Below, piece by piece: positions 26,918-35,941 of a stretch of 64,000 nucleotides of DNA (the stretch's first letter is position 1; each line of letters begins with the position of its first letter). The notes under the pieces were generated by a model. The model did not search any database and was not told where the DNA came from. It saw only the letters and a program-made list of their open reading frames with translations. This DNA is from Treponema denticola (GTDB lineage: Bacteria > Spirochaetota > Spirochaetia > Treponematales > Treponemataceae), in NCBI RefSeq assembly GCF_024181405.1, contig NZ_CP051302.1:310001-374000 (forward strand), in the 5' to 3' direction. A program made the translations under genes and the position numbers.

Positions 26918-29728
26918 TTATTTACTTGTCATGTTTACTATGTCGCTGTGTGTTGCTGCCGTTTCAGTATCTGCAAGAAGCATCTTCATTCTTTCAACAT
27001 ACATCTTTGAAGGCTCGTCATCGGGAGAGACTTCCAAACATTTGTTAAAAAGATTAAGGGCTTTTTGATATTCTCGTTGCCGGTAAAAATCTATTGCGTT
27101 TTCAAATATGCCTACAAGCTGTACCATTTCCGCAGGGGCTTCGGATCTGACTGCCATAACATTGTAAAGCTGAACAGGGGTATTGATACCCACAACCCTT
27201 ACGCGGTCGAGGCGGCGTCCAAGGAAGGCATCATTTGTTTCGCTCCATGTAGATTCGGAAGCCAAAATCCATGTGCCGTATTTTTTGTTTACGCCTTCAA
27301 GGCGGGCTGCAAGGTTTACGTCATTTCCCATAATTGTGTAGTTCATTTTTTTTTCGGTACCCATGTTTCCGACAACCATTTCTCCGGTATTTATTCCTAT
27401 GCGTGTAAAGATGGGCATTGGAATATCGCCTGCATCATAAAGCTGTTTATTGAGTTCGGCTTCTGCCTGTTTCATTCTGATGGCCGCAAGACATGCCCTG
27501 TATGCATGGTCGGGCAAATCCGTCGGTGCTCCAAAAAAAGAAACGATAGCGTCTCCTATGTATTTGTCAATCGTGCCTTTTTCTTGTAGAATTAAATCGC
27601 TCATTTGTGTGAGGTATACGTTTAAAACCGAAACCAAGTGTTCGGGCGTAATTTTTTCCGAAAGGGTAGAAAAAGATTTTATATCGGTAAACAGAGCCGT
27701 AATTCTTTTTTGTTCTCCTCCGAGAGTGAGCTTGTCGGGGTCGGCAATAATTTCGTTTACGACATCGTCCGAAAGATAAACACCGAAGGCCTTTCTTAAA
27801 AAGCCCTTTTCTTTTTCGCTAAAAATAAAGTTTAGTAAGAGGATAACTATAAAGCTTATAACTACCGTTACAACCGGAAGAAATAGCTGTAAGTATATTT
27901 TTCCGAATACGAATAAAAGAATTCCTATAGAAAGAGTTAAGCTCAATAAAACGATTCCAAGAAGAACCTTTATAAATCCTCTTTCTATCTTTTTCATCAT
28001 AAAGGCTGTAAATATTGCTATTACAAAGGCAAGTATTATTGAAACCCATTTTGGAAGAGGTCTTATAAAGTCCTCATTCATAATTGTGTTATAAATATTG
28101 GCATGGGTACCTACATTGGGATAAGATTTCCAAAAAGGGTTTACGCCTAAATCGGAAGTGCCTACGCCGCTGTATCCTATAATTGCAAATGCGTTGTTGC
28201 AAAAGCCGTTTATATAGTTAATGTGTTCCGAATAGTTTTTATATTCTTCTTTTGCATTTTTAAAAAGTTCGGTAACATAGGCATCTATGTCATCATATTG
28301 GTTTGAGCCGCTTTGTTCTTTTATTTTTGCAAAAAGGCTGTGTATTTCTTTATCGAAGTTCCCGCTTAAAAATTTGCTGTAATTATCAAAAAAGGAATTA
28401 CGTGCCGCAAAGTATTCTTTAAAGTCCTGCTTGTCCTTATTCAGAAGTTCTCTCTTCCACTGGTCAAGCCTTGCGTATTCACTTTCTAAAGAAGTAACCG
28501 CATTGTGATAAGAAAGGTAGCCTTCTGCAGTTCTGATTTGTAGATCTTTTATGGCTTCTAAAATGGAAATTAAATTCTTTTCCATTATGTCGGCGTAGGT
28601 TAGGGCATAAACCGATAAGCTTTTAAAGCTGCCATTTTCCGGATTTTCAGTGTCGGCAAAGCGTTTTTTTAGCCAGTTTATTAAAAGGTTGCCTTCTTCA
28701 TCCAGAGGAATTGTAAGGTCTTTTCTTTTTTCCAAATCGGAAGGGTCTTTGGCATTTTTTAAAATCAGTTTCCTTCCCGACCGGATAATTTTTTCGGGTT
28801 CAAGGATGTGAAGAATGGGGGTAAAGACCAGCTGGCCTATGTACCTTCCTTCGTATTCGGTTAAAAGAGAAATGCGGCGGCGTACCCCGTCCTCATCTAT
28901 AACCACATTCGGAAAACCTGCTCCTTTTGCGTACTGTAGTATGGACATAATCGCCGGAGCCATTCCGTATTCTTCATTTGCGGCCTTACGGTTTGCTAGG
29001 GTTTCCTTTTTAAAAAGCCCTGTTTTATCTTCTACATTGGTAAACAAAAAATTATTATAGGCAAAGTCTTTTAGTTCCTTTGTTTCGCCGCCTATGTTTA
29101 TATTTACTGCGTTTATGGTTAAAAAAGCATTTTCAAAAAAGCCTACTGCGGCTCCCATGTAGGCATCATTATCTCTAAATACATTGTTTTTAATTGAATC
29201 GGAAAGTTCATCAATCCGTGATTCAAAATACTTGGACATATCCTGTCCTATTGTTTTTACCTCCGAAAGCGGTATGTTTTTGCTTGCTACTGCATCCGAA
29301 AACTCTTTTATATATTCTCCTAATTCCTGACGTACGGCTGCATATTCTTTGGGCAGATCATGTTCTACATAGGCATTATTTGCACCCGCCCTTCCTGCAG
29401 ACAGGTACTCAATATCGAAAACCGCCGCCTTACCGCCTGATTCTTTTAAGCGGATTAAAACATCGGCCAAGACATCCCTTGACCATGGCCAAGAGCCGAT
29501 TTGTTCTATAGAAAAGTCATCGACATTTAAAAGAAGAATTTCGCTTTTTTCCTTGATTTCGGGCTTAAGTTTTAGCATGGCATCGTAGACTTGGTTTTCT
29601 ATATTTCTTCCCAATTTAATAAAACTAAAGGCAGTAAAAATTAAAAATACGGCTATTGCTATTATAAAATTAAGATTCTTTTGTAAAAATCCTACAAATG
29701 CAGATTTATTTTTTTCTTTTTCGACCAT
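26918..29728 (-). CDS. Membrane adenylate/guanylate cyclase with CHASE2 sensor and TPR tail
   Basis: A 936-residue protein. After an N-terminal membrane helix (about 14-34) comes a large extracytoplasmic CHASE2 domain starting ILLLNVDDFSIEQIGSWPWSRD. Three transmembrane helices follow (about 575-655), then a class III cyclase domain. The cyclase domain has the metal-binding TALFTDIKSFS and GDAIVSFFGAP, and IGINTGEMVVGNMG plus MGNDVNLAARLEG. The last 60 residues form a TPR-like helix pair (YQKALNLFNKCLEVSPDD). A coiled insertion (about 380-520) interrupts the CHASE2 region. It probably makes cAMP in response to an outer signal; the ligand is unknown. Confidence 0.92.
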   Translation of the reverse strand: MVEKEKNKSAFVGFLQKNLNFIIAIAVFLIFTAFSFIKLGRNIENQVYDAMLKLKPEIKEKSEILLLNVDDFSIEQIGSWPWSRDVLADVLIRLKESGGKAAVFDIEYLSAGRAGANNAYVEHDLPKEYAAVRQELGEYIKEFSDAVASKNIPLSEVKTIGQDMSKYFESRIDELSDSIKNNVFRDNDAYMGAAVGFFENAFLTINAVNINIGGETKELKDFAYNNFLFTNVEDKTGLFKKETLANRKAANEEYGMAPAIMSILQYAKGAGFPNVVIDEDGVRRRISLLTEYEGRYIGQLVFTPILHILEPEKIIRSGRKLILKNAKDPSDLEKRKDLTIPLDEEGNLLINWLKKRFADTENPENGSFKSLSVYALTYADIMEKNLISILEAIKDLQIRTAEGYLSYHNAVTSLESEYARLDQWKRELLNKDKQDFKEYFAARNSFFDNYSKFLSGNFDKEIHSLFAKIKEQSGSNQYDDIDAYVTELFKNAKEEYKNYSEHINYINGFCNNAFAIIGYSGVGTSDLGVNPFWKSYPNVGTHANIYNTIMNEDFIRPLPKWVSIILAFVIAIFTAFMMKKIERGFIKVLLGIVLLSLTLSIGILLFVFGKIYLQLFLPVVTVVISFIVILLLNFIFSEKEKGFLRKAFGVYLSDDVVNEIIADPDKLTLGGEQKRITALFTDIKSFSTLSEKITPEHLVSVLNVYLTQMSDLILQEKGTIDKYIGDAIVSFFGAPTDLPDHAYRACLAAIRMKQAEAELNKQLYDAGDIPMPIFTRIGINTGEMVVGNMGTEKKMNYTIMGNDVNLAARLEGVNKKYGTWILASESTWSETNDAFLGRRLDRVRVVGINTPVQLYNVMAVRSEAPAEMVQLVGIFENAIDFYRQREYQKALNLFNKCLEVSPDDEPSKMYVERMKMLLADTETAATHSDIVNMTSK

Positions 29729-29828
29729 GAATTTCTCCCGAGCTGTTTATCATATTTCCTTTGTTTACATAAAACCGGCAAGTTCAATTATAATCTAAAA
29801 ATTATTAAAAAACAAGCCTTTATATCGA

Positions 29829-29857
29829 TAGACTTTTCTTATATTTTAGGGTATGAT
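29829..29857 (+). promoter_or_regulatory. Candidate promoter of ackA
   Basis: TAGACT (29829-29834) and TATGAT (29852-29857) are 17 bases apart, about 40 bases before the ackA start. The -35 is imperfect. Confidence 0.45.
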
Positions 29858-29896
29858 ACCAAGTAAGATTACTTCACATTTTTAAGGAGATATATA

Positions 29897-31090
29897 ATGA
29901 AGATATTGGTTATCAACTGCGGAAGCTCTTCTTTAAAGTATCAGCTCATTGATATGACTAACGAAGATGTTTTGGTAAAAGGCCTTGTCGAAAGAATCGG
30001 TATTGAAGGTTCGCGTATTAAGCATGAAAAAAAAGGAATGGATGCCGTTCTAATTGAAGAAAAAATGAATGACCACAAAAAAGCCATTCAGCTTGTTTTG
30101 GAAGCCCTAATCGATAAAAATCACGGTGTTGTAAAATCCATGGATGAGATTACGGCTGTAGGTCACAGGGTAGTTCACGGCGGAGAAGAATTCAATAAGT
30201 CCGTTCTTTTGGATGACAGGGTAATGGCCGGTATCAAAGAATGTATCGACCTTGCTCCCTTACATAACCCTGCAAATATTATGGGAATCGAGGCTTGTAA
30301 GGCTCTTATGCCGAAAACTCCGATGGTTGCGGTTTTTGATACGGCCTTCCATCAAACAATGCCGGCAGAAAACTATATCTATGCTCTTCCCTACGAATAT
30401 TACGAAAAATATAAGATACGCCGCTACGGTTTCCACGGAACATCGCACCGCTTTGTTTCTGAAAAAGCCTCCGAAACCCTCAAAAATAATTCGGCCGATT
30501 TTAAGGTTATTACCTGCCACTTAGGAAACGGTTCCAGCTTGGCCGCTATCAAGGGCGGGAAATGTGTAGATACCTCGATGGGACTTACCCCCCTTGAAGG
30601 TTTAGTCATGGGAACCCGCTCAGGAGACCTGGACCCTGCAATTCTTCCCTTTATAATGAACAAGGAAAAACTTTCAGCCGATGAAATGAGCAATGTTTTA
30701 AACAAAAAATCCGGCGTTTTTGGTATTTCCGGTGTAAGCAGCGACTTCCGTGATATTGAAACCGCTGCAAAAGAAGGAAACAAGAGGGCTCAGCTTGCCT
30801 TAGATGTATTCTGCAACAGAGTTAGAAAATACATAGCTTCTTATGCCGCACAGCTCGGCGGAGTGGATGCTCTGGTATTTACAGCCGGTATAGGTGAAAA
30901 CTCTATCGAGCTTAGAGAAAAAATCTGTCACGGTTTGGAATTCCTCGGTGTTGAACTCGATTCCGAGAAAAACAAGGTAAGAGGAAAACTTACTGATGCA
31001 AGCAAGGCCTCATCAAAGGTCAAGGTTCTTATTATTCCTACAAATGAAGAGCTTATGATTGCTAAGGATACGATGGCTTTGGTAAAATAA
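29897..31090 (+). CDS. ackA: Acetate kinase
   Basis: A 397-residue ASKHA-fold kinase that converts acetyl phosphate and ADP to acetate and ATP. Motifs: the start [76 protein letters not shown] and [10 protein letters not shown]. The length is normal. The start ATG 29897 follows AAGGAGA. It ends at a strong terminator shared with groES. This is the last energy-yielding step of acetogenic fermentation in treponemes. Confidence 0.98.
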   Translation: MKILVINCGSSSLKYQLIDMTNEDVLVKGLVERIGIEGSRIKHEKKGMDAVLIEEKMNDHKKAIQLVLEALIDKNHGVVKSMDEITAVGHRVVHGGEEFNKSVLLDDRVMAGIKECIDLAPLHNPANIMGIEACKALMPKTPMVAVFDTAFHQTMPAENYIYALPYEYYEKYKIRRYGFHGTSHRFVSEKASETLKNNSADFKVITCHLGNGSSLAAIKGGKCVDTSMGLTPLEGLVMGTRSGDLDPAILPFIMNKEKLSADEMSNVLNKKSGVFGISGVSSDFRDIETAAKEGNKRAQLALDVFCNRVRKYIASYAAQLGGVDALVFTAGIGENSIELREKICHGLEFLGVELDSEKNKVRGKLTDASKASSKVKVLIIPTNEELMIAKDTMALVK

Positions 31091-31113
31091 AGTTCTTTAA
31101 AACTAACTAAAGA

Positions 31114-31153
31114 CAAAAAAAGGCGGGGCTTGTTTAAAGCCCCGCCTTTTCTA
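31114..31153. terminator. Bidirectional terminator between ackA and groES
   Basis: An A-run, then GGCGGGGCTT pairing with AAGCCCCGCC over a short loop, then a T-run. The symmetrical A/T flanks let it stop both the ackA transcript and the convergent groES transcript. Confidence 0.92.
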
Positions 31154-31188
31154 ATCAGCTTTTATCTGTAAGATAAAAACGCTAAACC

Positions 31189-31455
31189 TTATTCTACAAC
31201 AGCAACCAAATCATTTGATTTTAAAATCAAATGATCTACACCGTCGATTTGAATTTGAGTTCCGGCATATTTGTCGTGAATAACTTTTTGACCGACTGAA
31301 ACCTTAATCTTTTCTTTGTCGTCACCTACAGCTACAACAACACCTCTTTGTGTTTTTTCTTGAGCTGTGTCGGGAATGATGATTCCGCCGGCAGTTTTTG
31401 TTTCTACGGCATCCGGTTTTACTAAAACTCTGTCTCCTAAGGGTTTAACTTTCAT
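31189..31455 (-). CDS. groES: Co-chaperonin GroES
   Basis: An 88-residue GroES with KPLGDRVLVKPD at the start, the mobile loop AVETKTAGGIIIPDTAQEK and the DLVAVVE end. It caps GroEL during protein folding. I chose ATG 31455, preceded by AGGAGG, over a longer frame beginning at 31515. groEL is not adjacent, which fits my recollection of Treponema pallidum, where the two genes are apart and groES neighbours a sigma factor. No convincing CIRCE element is present upstream. Confidence 0.97.
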   Translation of the reverse strand: MKVKPLGDRVLVKPDAVETKTAGGIIIPDTAQEKTQRGVVVAVGDDKEKIKVSVGQKVIHDKYAGTQIQIDGVDHLILKSNDLVAVVE

Positions 31456-31796
31456 CAAAAGACCTCCTGAAAAATTAAAAGAACACAAAAAGCAGTATTT
31501 GTGCCTTTTTGGCACTCTTTTTTGTGTTTTATTTCGGGTTGTGTCATTTCAATACATAAGTCCCGAATACCATAAAATATAAGAAAAAAGAGCTAAAAAG
31601 GCAATAGGTTTTGCTCATTTTTGGTGCCGGATGTTGAATTTTATAAGTCTATATCGAATATAAACTTATAGTTTTAAGTACCTTTTTTTTGATGTTTTAA
31701 AAATATTTTTTTTGAATATTCGGTTTTTAGCATAGTTTTTGCTTGTATATACCGGAGGCCAAAAAGACTTCCCAATTTTATACAAGGAGTTAAGTT
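31456..31796. other. Divergent intergenic region between groES and the sigma factor gene
   Basis: This 341-base, very AT-rich stretch contains the promoters for both genes, but I see no consensus -35/-10 pair I would defend. It holds a small palindrome GTGCCTTTTTGGCAC (31501-31515) near groES and a weak inverted repeat (TATAAGT/ACTTATA around 31640-31675). No reading frame of note. Confidence 0.5.
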
Positions 31797-32657
31797 ATGT
31801 ATAACAGGACAAAAAATAATTATGACGCAGAAATGAACTCGTTGGCTACTTATTTAAAAGAAATCAATCAGATACCGCTTTTAACAGCTGAAGAAGAAAT
31901 AAAATATGCTAAACTAGCCGAAAAAGGAGATGAAGATGCCAAAAACATGTTGGTAAATTCAAACCTACGCTTTGTTGTAAATGTAGCAAAAAAATATCAA
32001 AACCAGGGTCTTCCCCTTATGGATCTTATTAGTGAGGGCAATATAGGCTTGATGAATGCCGCCGAAAGATTTGATGTTTCAAAGGGTTATAAATTTATTT
32101 CTTACGCTGTTTGGTGGATTAAACAATCTATCTTAAAAGCTATTTGCGAAAAATCAAGGATGATACGCCTTCCCTTAAACAGGGCGAACGAGCTTGTTCA
32201 AATAGAAAAGGCTAAAAAAGAAATCGACTTTTCGGGAAACGAAACCAAGGAACTCAATGAGATTGCAGGTATCTTAAATATGGATAATTCTATGGTTCAC
32301 ACAATTATGAATGCTGCCAGAGAGCCTATTTCCATAGATGCTTCCGTTTTTGATGAGCCCGGAAGCTCCAGTGTAAACGACTTTTTACAGGACGAAACTC
32401 ATCAGATGCCTGAAGACTACGCAATGGATATGAGCCTTAGAGATGAAGTAAACGAGCTTCTGAAAAACCTTGACGATAGGGAAGCGGAAATAATCCGTTA
32501 TCGTTTTGGGCTTGGCGGTTATGCTCCTCTTTCGTTAAAAGAAGTAGGGCTTATCTTTAATCTTACAAAAGAAAGAATACGCCAGATTGAAAAAAAGGCC
32601 TTGCAGCAGCTTAAAAAGCCTGCCGAAAAACAAAAGCTTGCCGTTTACGTTGCGTAA
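31797..32657 (+). CDS. RNA polymerase sigma-70 family factor
   Basis: A 286-residue sigma factor with region 1.2 (NSLATYLKEINQIPLLTAEEE), region 2 (NLRFVVNVAKKYQNQGLPLMDLI, then YAVWWIKQSI), region 3 and region 4 (LSLKEVGLIFNLTKERIRQIEKKAL). Region 1.1 and the long nonconserved insert of a primary RpoD are missing, so it is probably a group 2 or RpoS/RpoH-like alternative factor. The start ATG 31797 follows AAGGAG. It diverges from groES, which suggests but does not prove a stress role. Its stop lies inside an 18-bp tandem duplication. Confidence 0.88.
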   Translation: MYNRTKNNYDAEMNSLATYLKEINQIPLLTAEEEIKYAKLAEKGDEDAKNMLVNSNLRFVVNVAKKYQNQGLPLMDLISEGNIGLMNAAERFDVSKGYKFISYAVWWIKQSILKAICEKSRMIRLPLNRANELVQIEKAKKEIDFSGNETKELNEIAGILNMDNSMVHTIMNAAREPISIDASVFDEPGSSSVNDFLQDETHQMPEDYAMDMSLRDEVNELLKNLDDREAEIIRYRFGLGGYAPLSLKEVGLIFNLTKERIRQIEKKALQQLKKPAEKQKLAVYVA

Positions 32658-32679
32658 ACGATTTACGTTGCGTAAACGA
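32644..32679. repeat. 18-bp tandem duplication over the sigma factor stop codon
   Basis: TTTACGTTGCGTAAACGA occurs twice head-to-tail (32644-32661 and 32662-32679). The first copy contains the TAA stop, and each copy also contains an 8- or 6-bp palindrome around TTG. The second copy repeats the stop in the same frame. Confidence 0.8.
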
Positions 32680-32712
32680 TTTATATAAAAATTGGTTCCA
32701 TGCGATTAACTT

Positions 32713-32739
32713 AGGGCTGCTGAAAAGCAGCCCTTTTTT
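32713..32739 (+). terminator. Rho-independent terminator after the sigma factor gene
   Basis: AGGGCTGCT pairs perfectly with AGCAGCCCT around a GAAA loop, followed by a run of T. Its stem ends before the convergent methyltransferase gene (ending 32759). Confidence 0.92.
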
Positions 32740-32758
32740 GTAAACTAAACCGGATTTT

Positions 32759-33949
32759 TTACTCAGTAATGTACAAGACGGTTTCCATGTTGCCGCCGCG
32801 CAGGCTGTGTTTTTTTAAGACGGCATCCTTATTTTGCTTGCAGAATATTTTTTCGAATTCTTTTTTGCTTGTGATAAAGCCCAGCTTCCAGTCCGGGAAA
32901 TGCTGAGGTATTTCGGCCATTCGTTTATAAAGCTCAAAGGCTTCTTCCTCGCTTCCGAGCCTTTCGCCGTAGGGCGGATTCGATAAAAGGATGCCGCTGT
33001 CGTATGGGGCTTCCAGTTCCGAAAAGTCCGATTGAATAAAGTCGGGACGCTCTATGTGATGGGTAATGCCTGCTGCATGAAGTTCCCTTCCTGCGATGAT
33101 GCATGCCCTTTCGGCATTGGCCTTTGAAAGAGAGACGGCTTCTTCCGAAATATCCGAGCCCGTTATCCTTGCAAGACAGTCGGTGCGTACCTCCGAGGCA
33201 GCCCTTTCTTTTTCTTCCTTTAAAACGGCTTCTATTTTTTCTTTTTCAAAACAAATAAAGTTTTCAAAGGCAAAGTGACGGGCAATCCCGGGCGGAATAT
33301 TATAGGCATACCAGGCGGCTTCAATCGGGATAGTCCCGGAGCCGCAAAAAGCATCGTGGAGGGGAATCTTTCTTTTCCATTGCATGAGCTGAATTAGTAC
33401 GGCTGCCAATGTTTCCCTCATGGGGGCGGCTCCTCCGCTTAAACGATAGCCCCTTCTATAAAGAGGTTCCCCCGATAAGTCCAGACAGACATAGACATTG
33501 TTGTTTTCTATGTAAATGCGGATCATAAAGCGGGTTCCTGTTTCGGGCAGGGAATGCATATTCCATTTTTTGCACAACTTGTCGCAGACAGCCTTGTGGA
33601 CGATAGATTGAACAGCATGTTCCGAAGAAAGCTTGGACTTATAGGTACGCACCTTGTCGATTGTAATTCGGGCATCACGCGGAAAATAGTTATGCCAGTC
33701 TATCGAAAAGACCAAATCAAATAGAGCATCAAAATTTTCGGCCTTTGCGGTATTTATAAGCATAAAAACCCTGTCGGCTGTGCGTAAAAAATAATTTGCC
33801 TTAAAAAAAGCTAAAAGAGGCTCGGTTTCGGCTGAAGTAAAAAATACCCTTCCTGGTAACCTATTGTAAGGCTTAAAACCTAAAATTTTTAATTCCCTTG
33901 TAAGTACAGGTTCTGCACCTACGGCGCATAGTGCAATAAAATCATTCAT
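32759..33949 (-). CDS. THUMP-domain 23S rRNA guanine-N2 methyltransferase (RlmL/YpsC-like)
   Basis: A 396-residue enzyme with an N-terminal THUMP RNA-binding part (DFIALCAVGAEPVLTRELKILG start) and a Rossmann methyltransferase domain. The latter has motif I DAFCGSGTIPIEAAW and the NPPY motif SNPPYGERLG, which fits guanine-N2 or related base methylation. It lacks the second RlmK domain of E. coli RlmL, as in Gram-positive YpsC. The ATG at 33949 has no Shine-Dalgarno, and an extended -10 lies 11-16 bases upstream. Confidence 0.9.
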   Translation of the reverse strand: MNDFIALCAVGAEPVLTRELKILGFKPYNRLPGRVFFTSAETEPLLAFFKANYFLRTADRVFMLINTAKAENFDALFDLVFSIDWHNYFPRDARITIDKVRTYKSKLSSEHAVQSIVHKAVCDKLCKKWNMHSLPETGTRFMIRIYIENNNVYVCLDLSGEPLYRRGYRLSGGAAPMRETLAAVLIQLMQWKRKIPLHDAFCGSGTIPIEAAWYAYNIPPGIARHFAFENFICFEKEKIEAVLKEEKERAASEVRTDCLARITGSDISEEAVSLSKANAERACIIAGRELHAAGITHHIERPDFIQSDFSELEAPYDSGILLSNPPYGERLGSEEEAFELYKRMAEIPQHFPDWKLGFITSKKEFEKIFCKQNKDAVLKKHSLRGGNMETVLYITE

Positions 33950-33954
33950 AATTG

Positions 33955-33997
33955 TTTACAGTATAGCATTTTTTTAAAATTTTTTATATACTGTAAA
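33955..33997. promoter_or_regulatory. Symmetrical divergent promoter region with an 11-bp inverted repeat
   Basis: TTTACAGTATA (33955-33965) and its exact complement TATACTGTAAA (33987-33997) frame 21 A/T-rich bases. On the minus strand the first arm reads TGCTATACT, an extended -10 for the methyltransferase gene, whose ATG follows after ten bases. The plus-strand arm gives a TATACT -10 facing the TraB-like gene. Confidence 0.5.
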
Positions 33998-34044
33998 TTA
34001 TAAAATAATCGTTATAAAATAATCTAAATTAAATTGGAGAATAT

Positions 34045-34977
34045 ATGAAGAACCTTAAAAAAATCTTGACAGCCGCTTTGGCTTTTTTGCTTATTTTTTC
34101 TTTTTTAGTCTCTTGTAAAACAAAGGATTCAAATTCGCAGGCTGACGGCGAATCGAAAGCCGTTTTAATAAAACATCCTGAAAGGATGTTTTGGGAAATA
34201 AAAAAAGGAGATGCTTCAATCTATGTTTTGGGTACAATCCATGTTGCAGACAAGGATTTTTATCCGTTGGAAGATAAGATACTGGAAGCCTTTGATAGGG
34301 CCGATAGACTGGTCAGTGAATTAGGCGGAAAAAAAGAAATGGAAACCTTGCAGGAAAAATTACAAATTAGGATGCTTCAACATTTTAATATTAGTCCCGA
34401 AAAAGATTTATCTAATTTTTTGTCCGAAGATGAAATAAACGTTGTTATACAAGAATTGGGAACCGTTGCTGCTCCTCTATTTAAATTTAATCCATGGATT
34501 CTTACAATCGCTTTAAATCAAGTACTGTATACAAAGGCCGGATTAGATCCTCAAAACGGTATAGATATGCATCTTTTAAACCGTGCCGGTAAGAAAAAAA
34601 TTGAAGCCCTTGAAAGCATTGAAGAACAGCTGGATCTCTTATCTTCAGGAACTTTTGAAGAACAGTTAAAGGCTCTTAAAGAAACTATAAAAGAATTACA
34701 AAATACGGATAAAACTATTGACCTGCTTACAAAGCTAAAAAAACTTTATTTGGAAAACAATAGCGAGGAATTAAAAGATTTCATAGGTTCTCTTTTGGAT
34801 ATGAGCGACGGTATATCTAAAGATGCTCTTTTAAAAGATCGAAATATTGTTTGGGCTGGCAAATTTGAAGAATATCTTAATAAAGGCGGAACAACCTTTG
34901 TATTTGCAGGTCTTGCTCACTTTTTAGGAAAGGACAGCGTATTTGAGCTGATGAGAACAAAAGGAATTTTGGAATAG
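34045..34977 (+). CDS. TraB/GumN-family lipoprotein
   Basis: A 310-residue protein with a lipoprotein signal peptide (hydrophobic 10-23, Cys24 in FLVSC). A TraB/GumN domain follows with the histidine motif VLGTIHVADKDFYPL near residue 65 and a C-terminal FVFAGLAHFLGKDSV. The family resembles metal-dependent proteases such as Tiki, but activity in bacteria is unproven. It precedes a small lipoprotein gene by one base, so they are probably cotranscribed. Start ATG follows GGAGA. Confidence 0.88.
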   Translation: MKNLKKILTAALAFLLIFSFLVSCKTKDSNSQADGESKAVLIKHPERMFWEIKKGDASIYVLGTIHVADKDFYPLEDKILEAFDRADRLVSELGGKKEMETLQEKLQIRMLQHFNISPEKDLSNFLSEDEINVVIQELGTVAAPLFKFNPWILTIALNQVLYTKAGLDPQNGIDMHLLNRAGKKKIEALESIEEQLDLLSSGTFEEQLKALKETIKELQNTDKTIDLLTKLKKLYLENNSEELKDFIGSLLDMSDGISKDALLKDRNIVWAGKFEEYLNKGGTTFVFAGLAHFLGKDSVFELMRTKGILE

Positions 34978-34978
34978 A

Positions 34979-35392
34979 ATGAAAAAGTTGCTTGTTTTTG
35001 TAGTTTTAATGCTTTGCGTTTTGTCATGCAAGACAAAGCAAATTCAGCCTAAAATTGAAGGAGCTTATATCCAGCTTACCGACAAGGCTCAAATCTCTTT
35101 TAAGGACCTTCCATGCACGGTCTTTTTTTCGGACGGCACTCAAGAAAAATATCTTACAAATGAAGACGGTAAGATTGTGGTTCAAGTTATTGAGGGCCGT
35201 GTAATAACCAAGGTTGTCTATGATTTTTCGGAATATAGGCGGCCTAAGGGAAGGCTTTTGGCAAAGGAAGAGTTTTCAATAATAAAAAAATTTAAAACAA
35301 AACCTAAATCTCTGATACAAGCCTTTAATATAAATATTGAGCCGCGTAAAGGAATGCAGCTTATAATAATCTTGGATGTTTTTGATATCTAA
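34979..35392 (+). CDS. Small putative lipoprotein
   Basis: A 137-residue protein with a signal peptide and lipobox-like VLSC (Cys17), then a basic soluble domain. I do not recognise the domain; residues 25-90 are strand-rich and could be a carboxypeptidase-regulatory-like fold. It follows the TraB-like gene by one base and its stop overlaps the convergent NlpC/P60 gene. Confidence 0.7.
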   Translation: MKKLLVFVVLMLCVLSCKTKQIQPKIEGAYIQLTDKAQISFKDLPCTVFFSDGTQEKYLTNEDGKIVVQVIEGRVITKVVYDFSEYRRPKGRLLAKEEFSIIKKFKTKPKSLIQAFNINIEPRKGMQLIIILDVFDI

Positions 35393-35862
35393 AAAATATC
35401 TTCAGGATCCAAAATGCGGCCTGCAAAACGGTATGTGTTTTTCCAATATTTTTCATCAAGGGAAGAAATTATTACGCCTGTATGTTTACCCTGCGAAGCG
35501 GAATGGATGAATTCCCCGTTCCCTATGTAAATTCCTACATGTGATACCTTGTTTCCCACAGTATAGAAAAATAAAAGATCGCCGGGTTGAACTTCTTTGT
35601 CTGAAATCCGTTTAGCAAAGTCTGCAAGCCCCTTTGTGCTTCTGGGGACGCTAATTTCGAGAGCGTCAAGAGCTGCCCTATATACAAAACCTGAACAATC
35701 CATTCCGGCCTTAGTAGTGCCTGCATATTTATATGGAGTTTTTAGGTATTTATATGCAGCATTTATAAAATCGAGACGCGGAGATTCGGGCGGCTGAGCT
35801 CCAAAAGTCATACATCCGTTTAAAAAAAAGCTTAAAAGAACAAAAATAAATATTTTTTTCAT
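35389..35862 (-). CDS. NlpC/P60-family cell-wall peptidase lipoprotein
   Basis: A 157-residue protein with a lipoprotein signal (SFFLNGC, Cys17) and one NlpC/P60 domain. The catalytic Cys is in GMDCSGFVYRAAL, the His in VSHVGIYIGNGEFIHSAS, with a third polar residue downstream. Such enzymes cut gamma-D-glutamyl-meso-diaminopimelate or related links in peptidoglycan, in the periplasm. In treponemes ornithine replaces diaminopimelate, so the exact bond is open. The 3' end overlaps the convergent lipoprotein gene by four bases. Confidence 0.93.
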   Translation of the reverse strand: MKKIFIFVLLSFFLNGCMTFGAQPPESPRLDFINAAYKYLKTPYKYAGTTKAGMDCSGFVYRAALDALEISVPRSTKGLADFAKRISDKEVQPGDLLFFYTVGNKVSHVGIYIGNGEFIHSASQGKHTGVIISSLDEKYWKNTYRFAGRILDPEDIF

Positions 35863-35941
35863 AAATTCTGCAACCTCCTATCTCTTATCGGGTCTAACTA
35901 TAAGAGAATTTAGCTAAATTTATTTATAAAAGGAAGATCTT

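Noticed and set aside
31501..31515. Possible CIRCE element upstream of groES
   Set aside because: GTGCCTTTTTGGCAC is a palindrome but does not fit TTAGCACTC-N9-GAGTGCTAA; spacing and arms are wrong.
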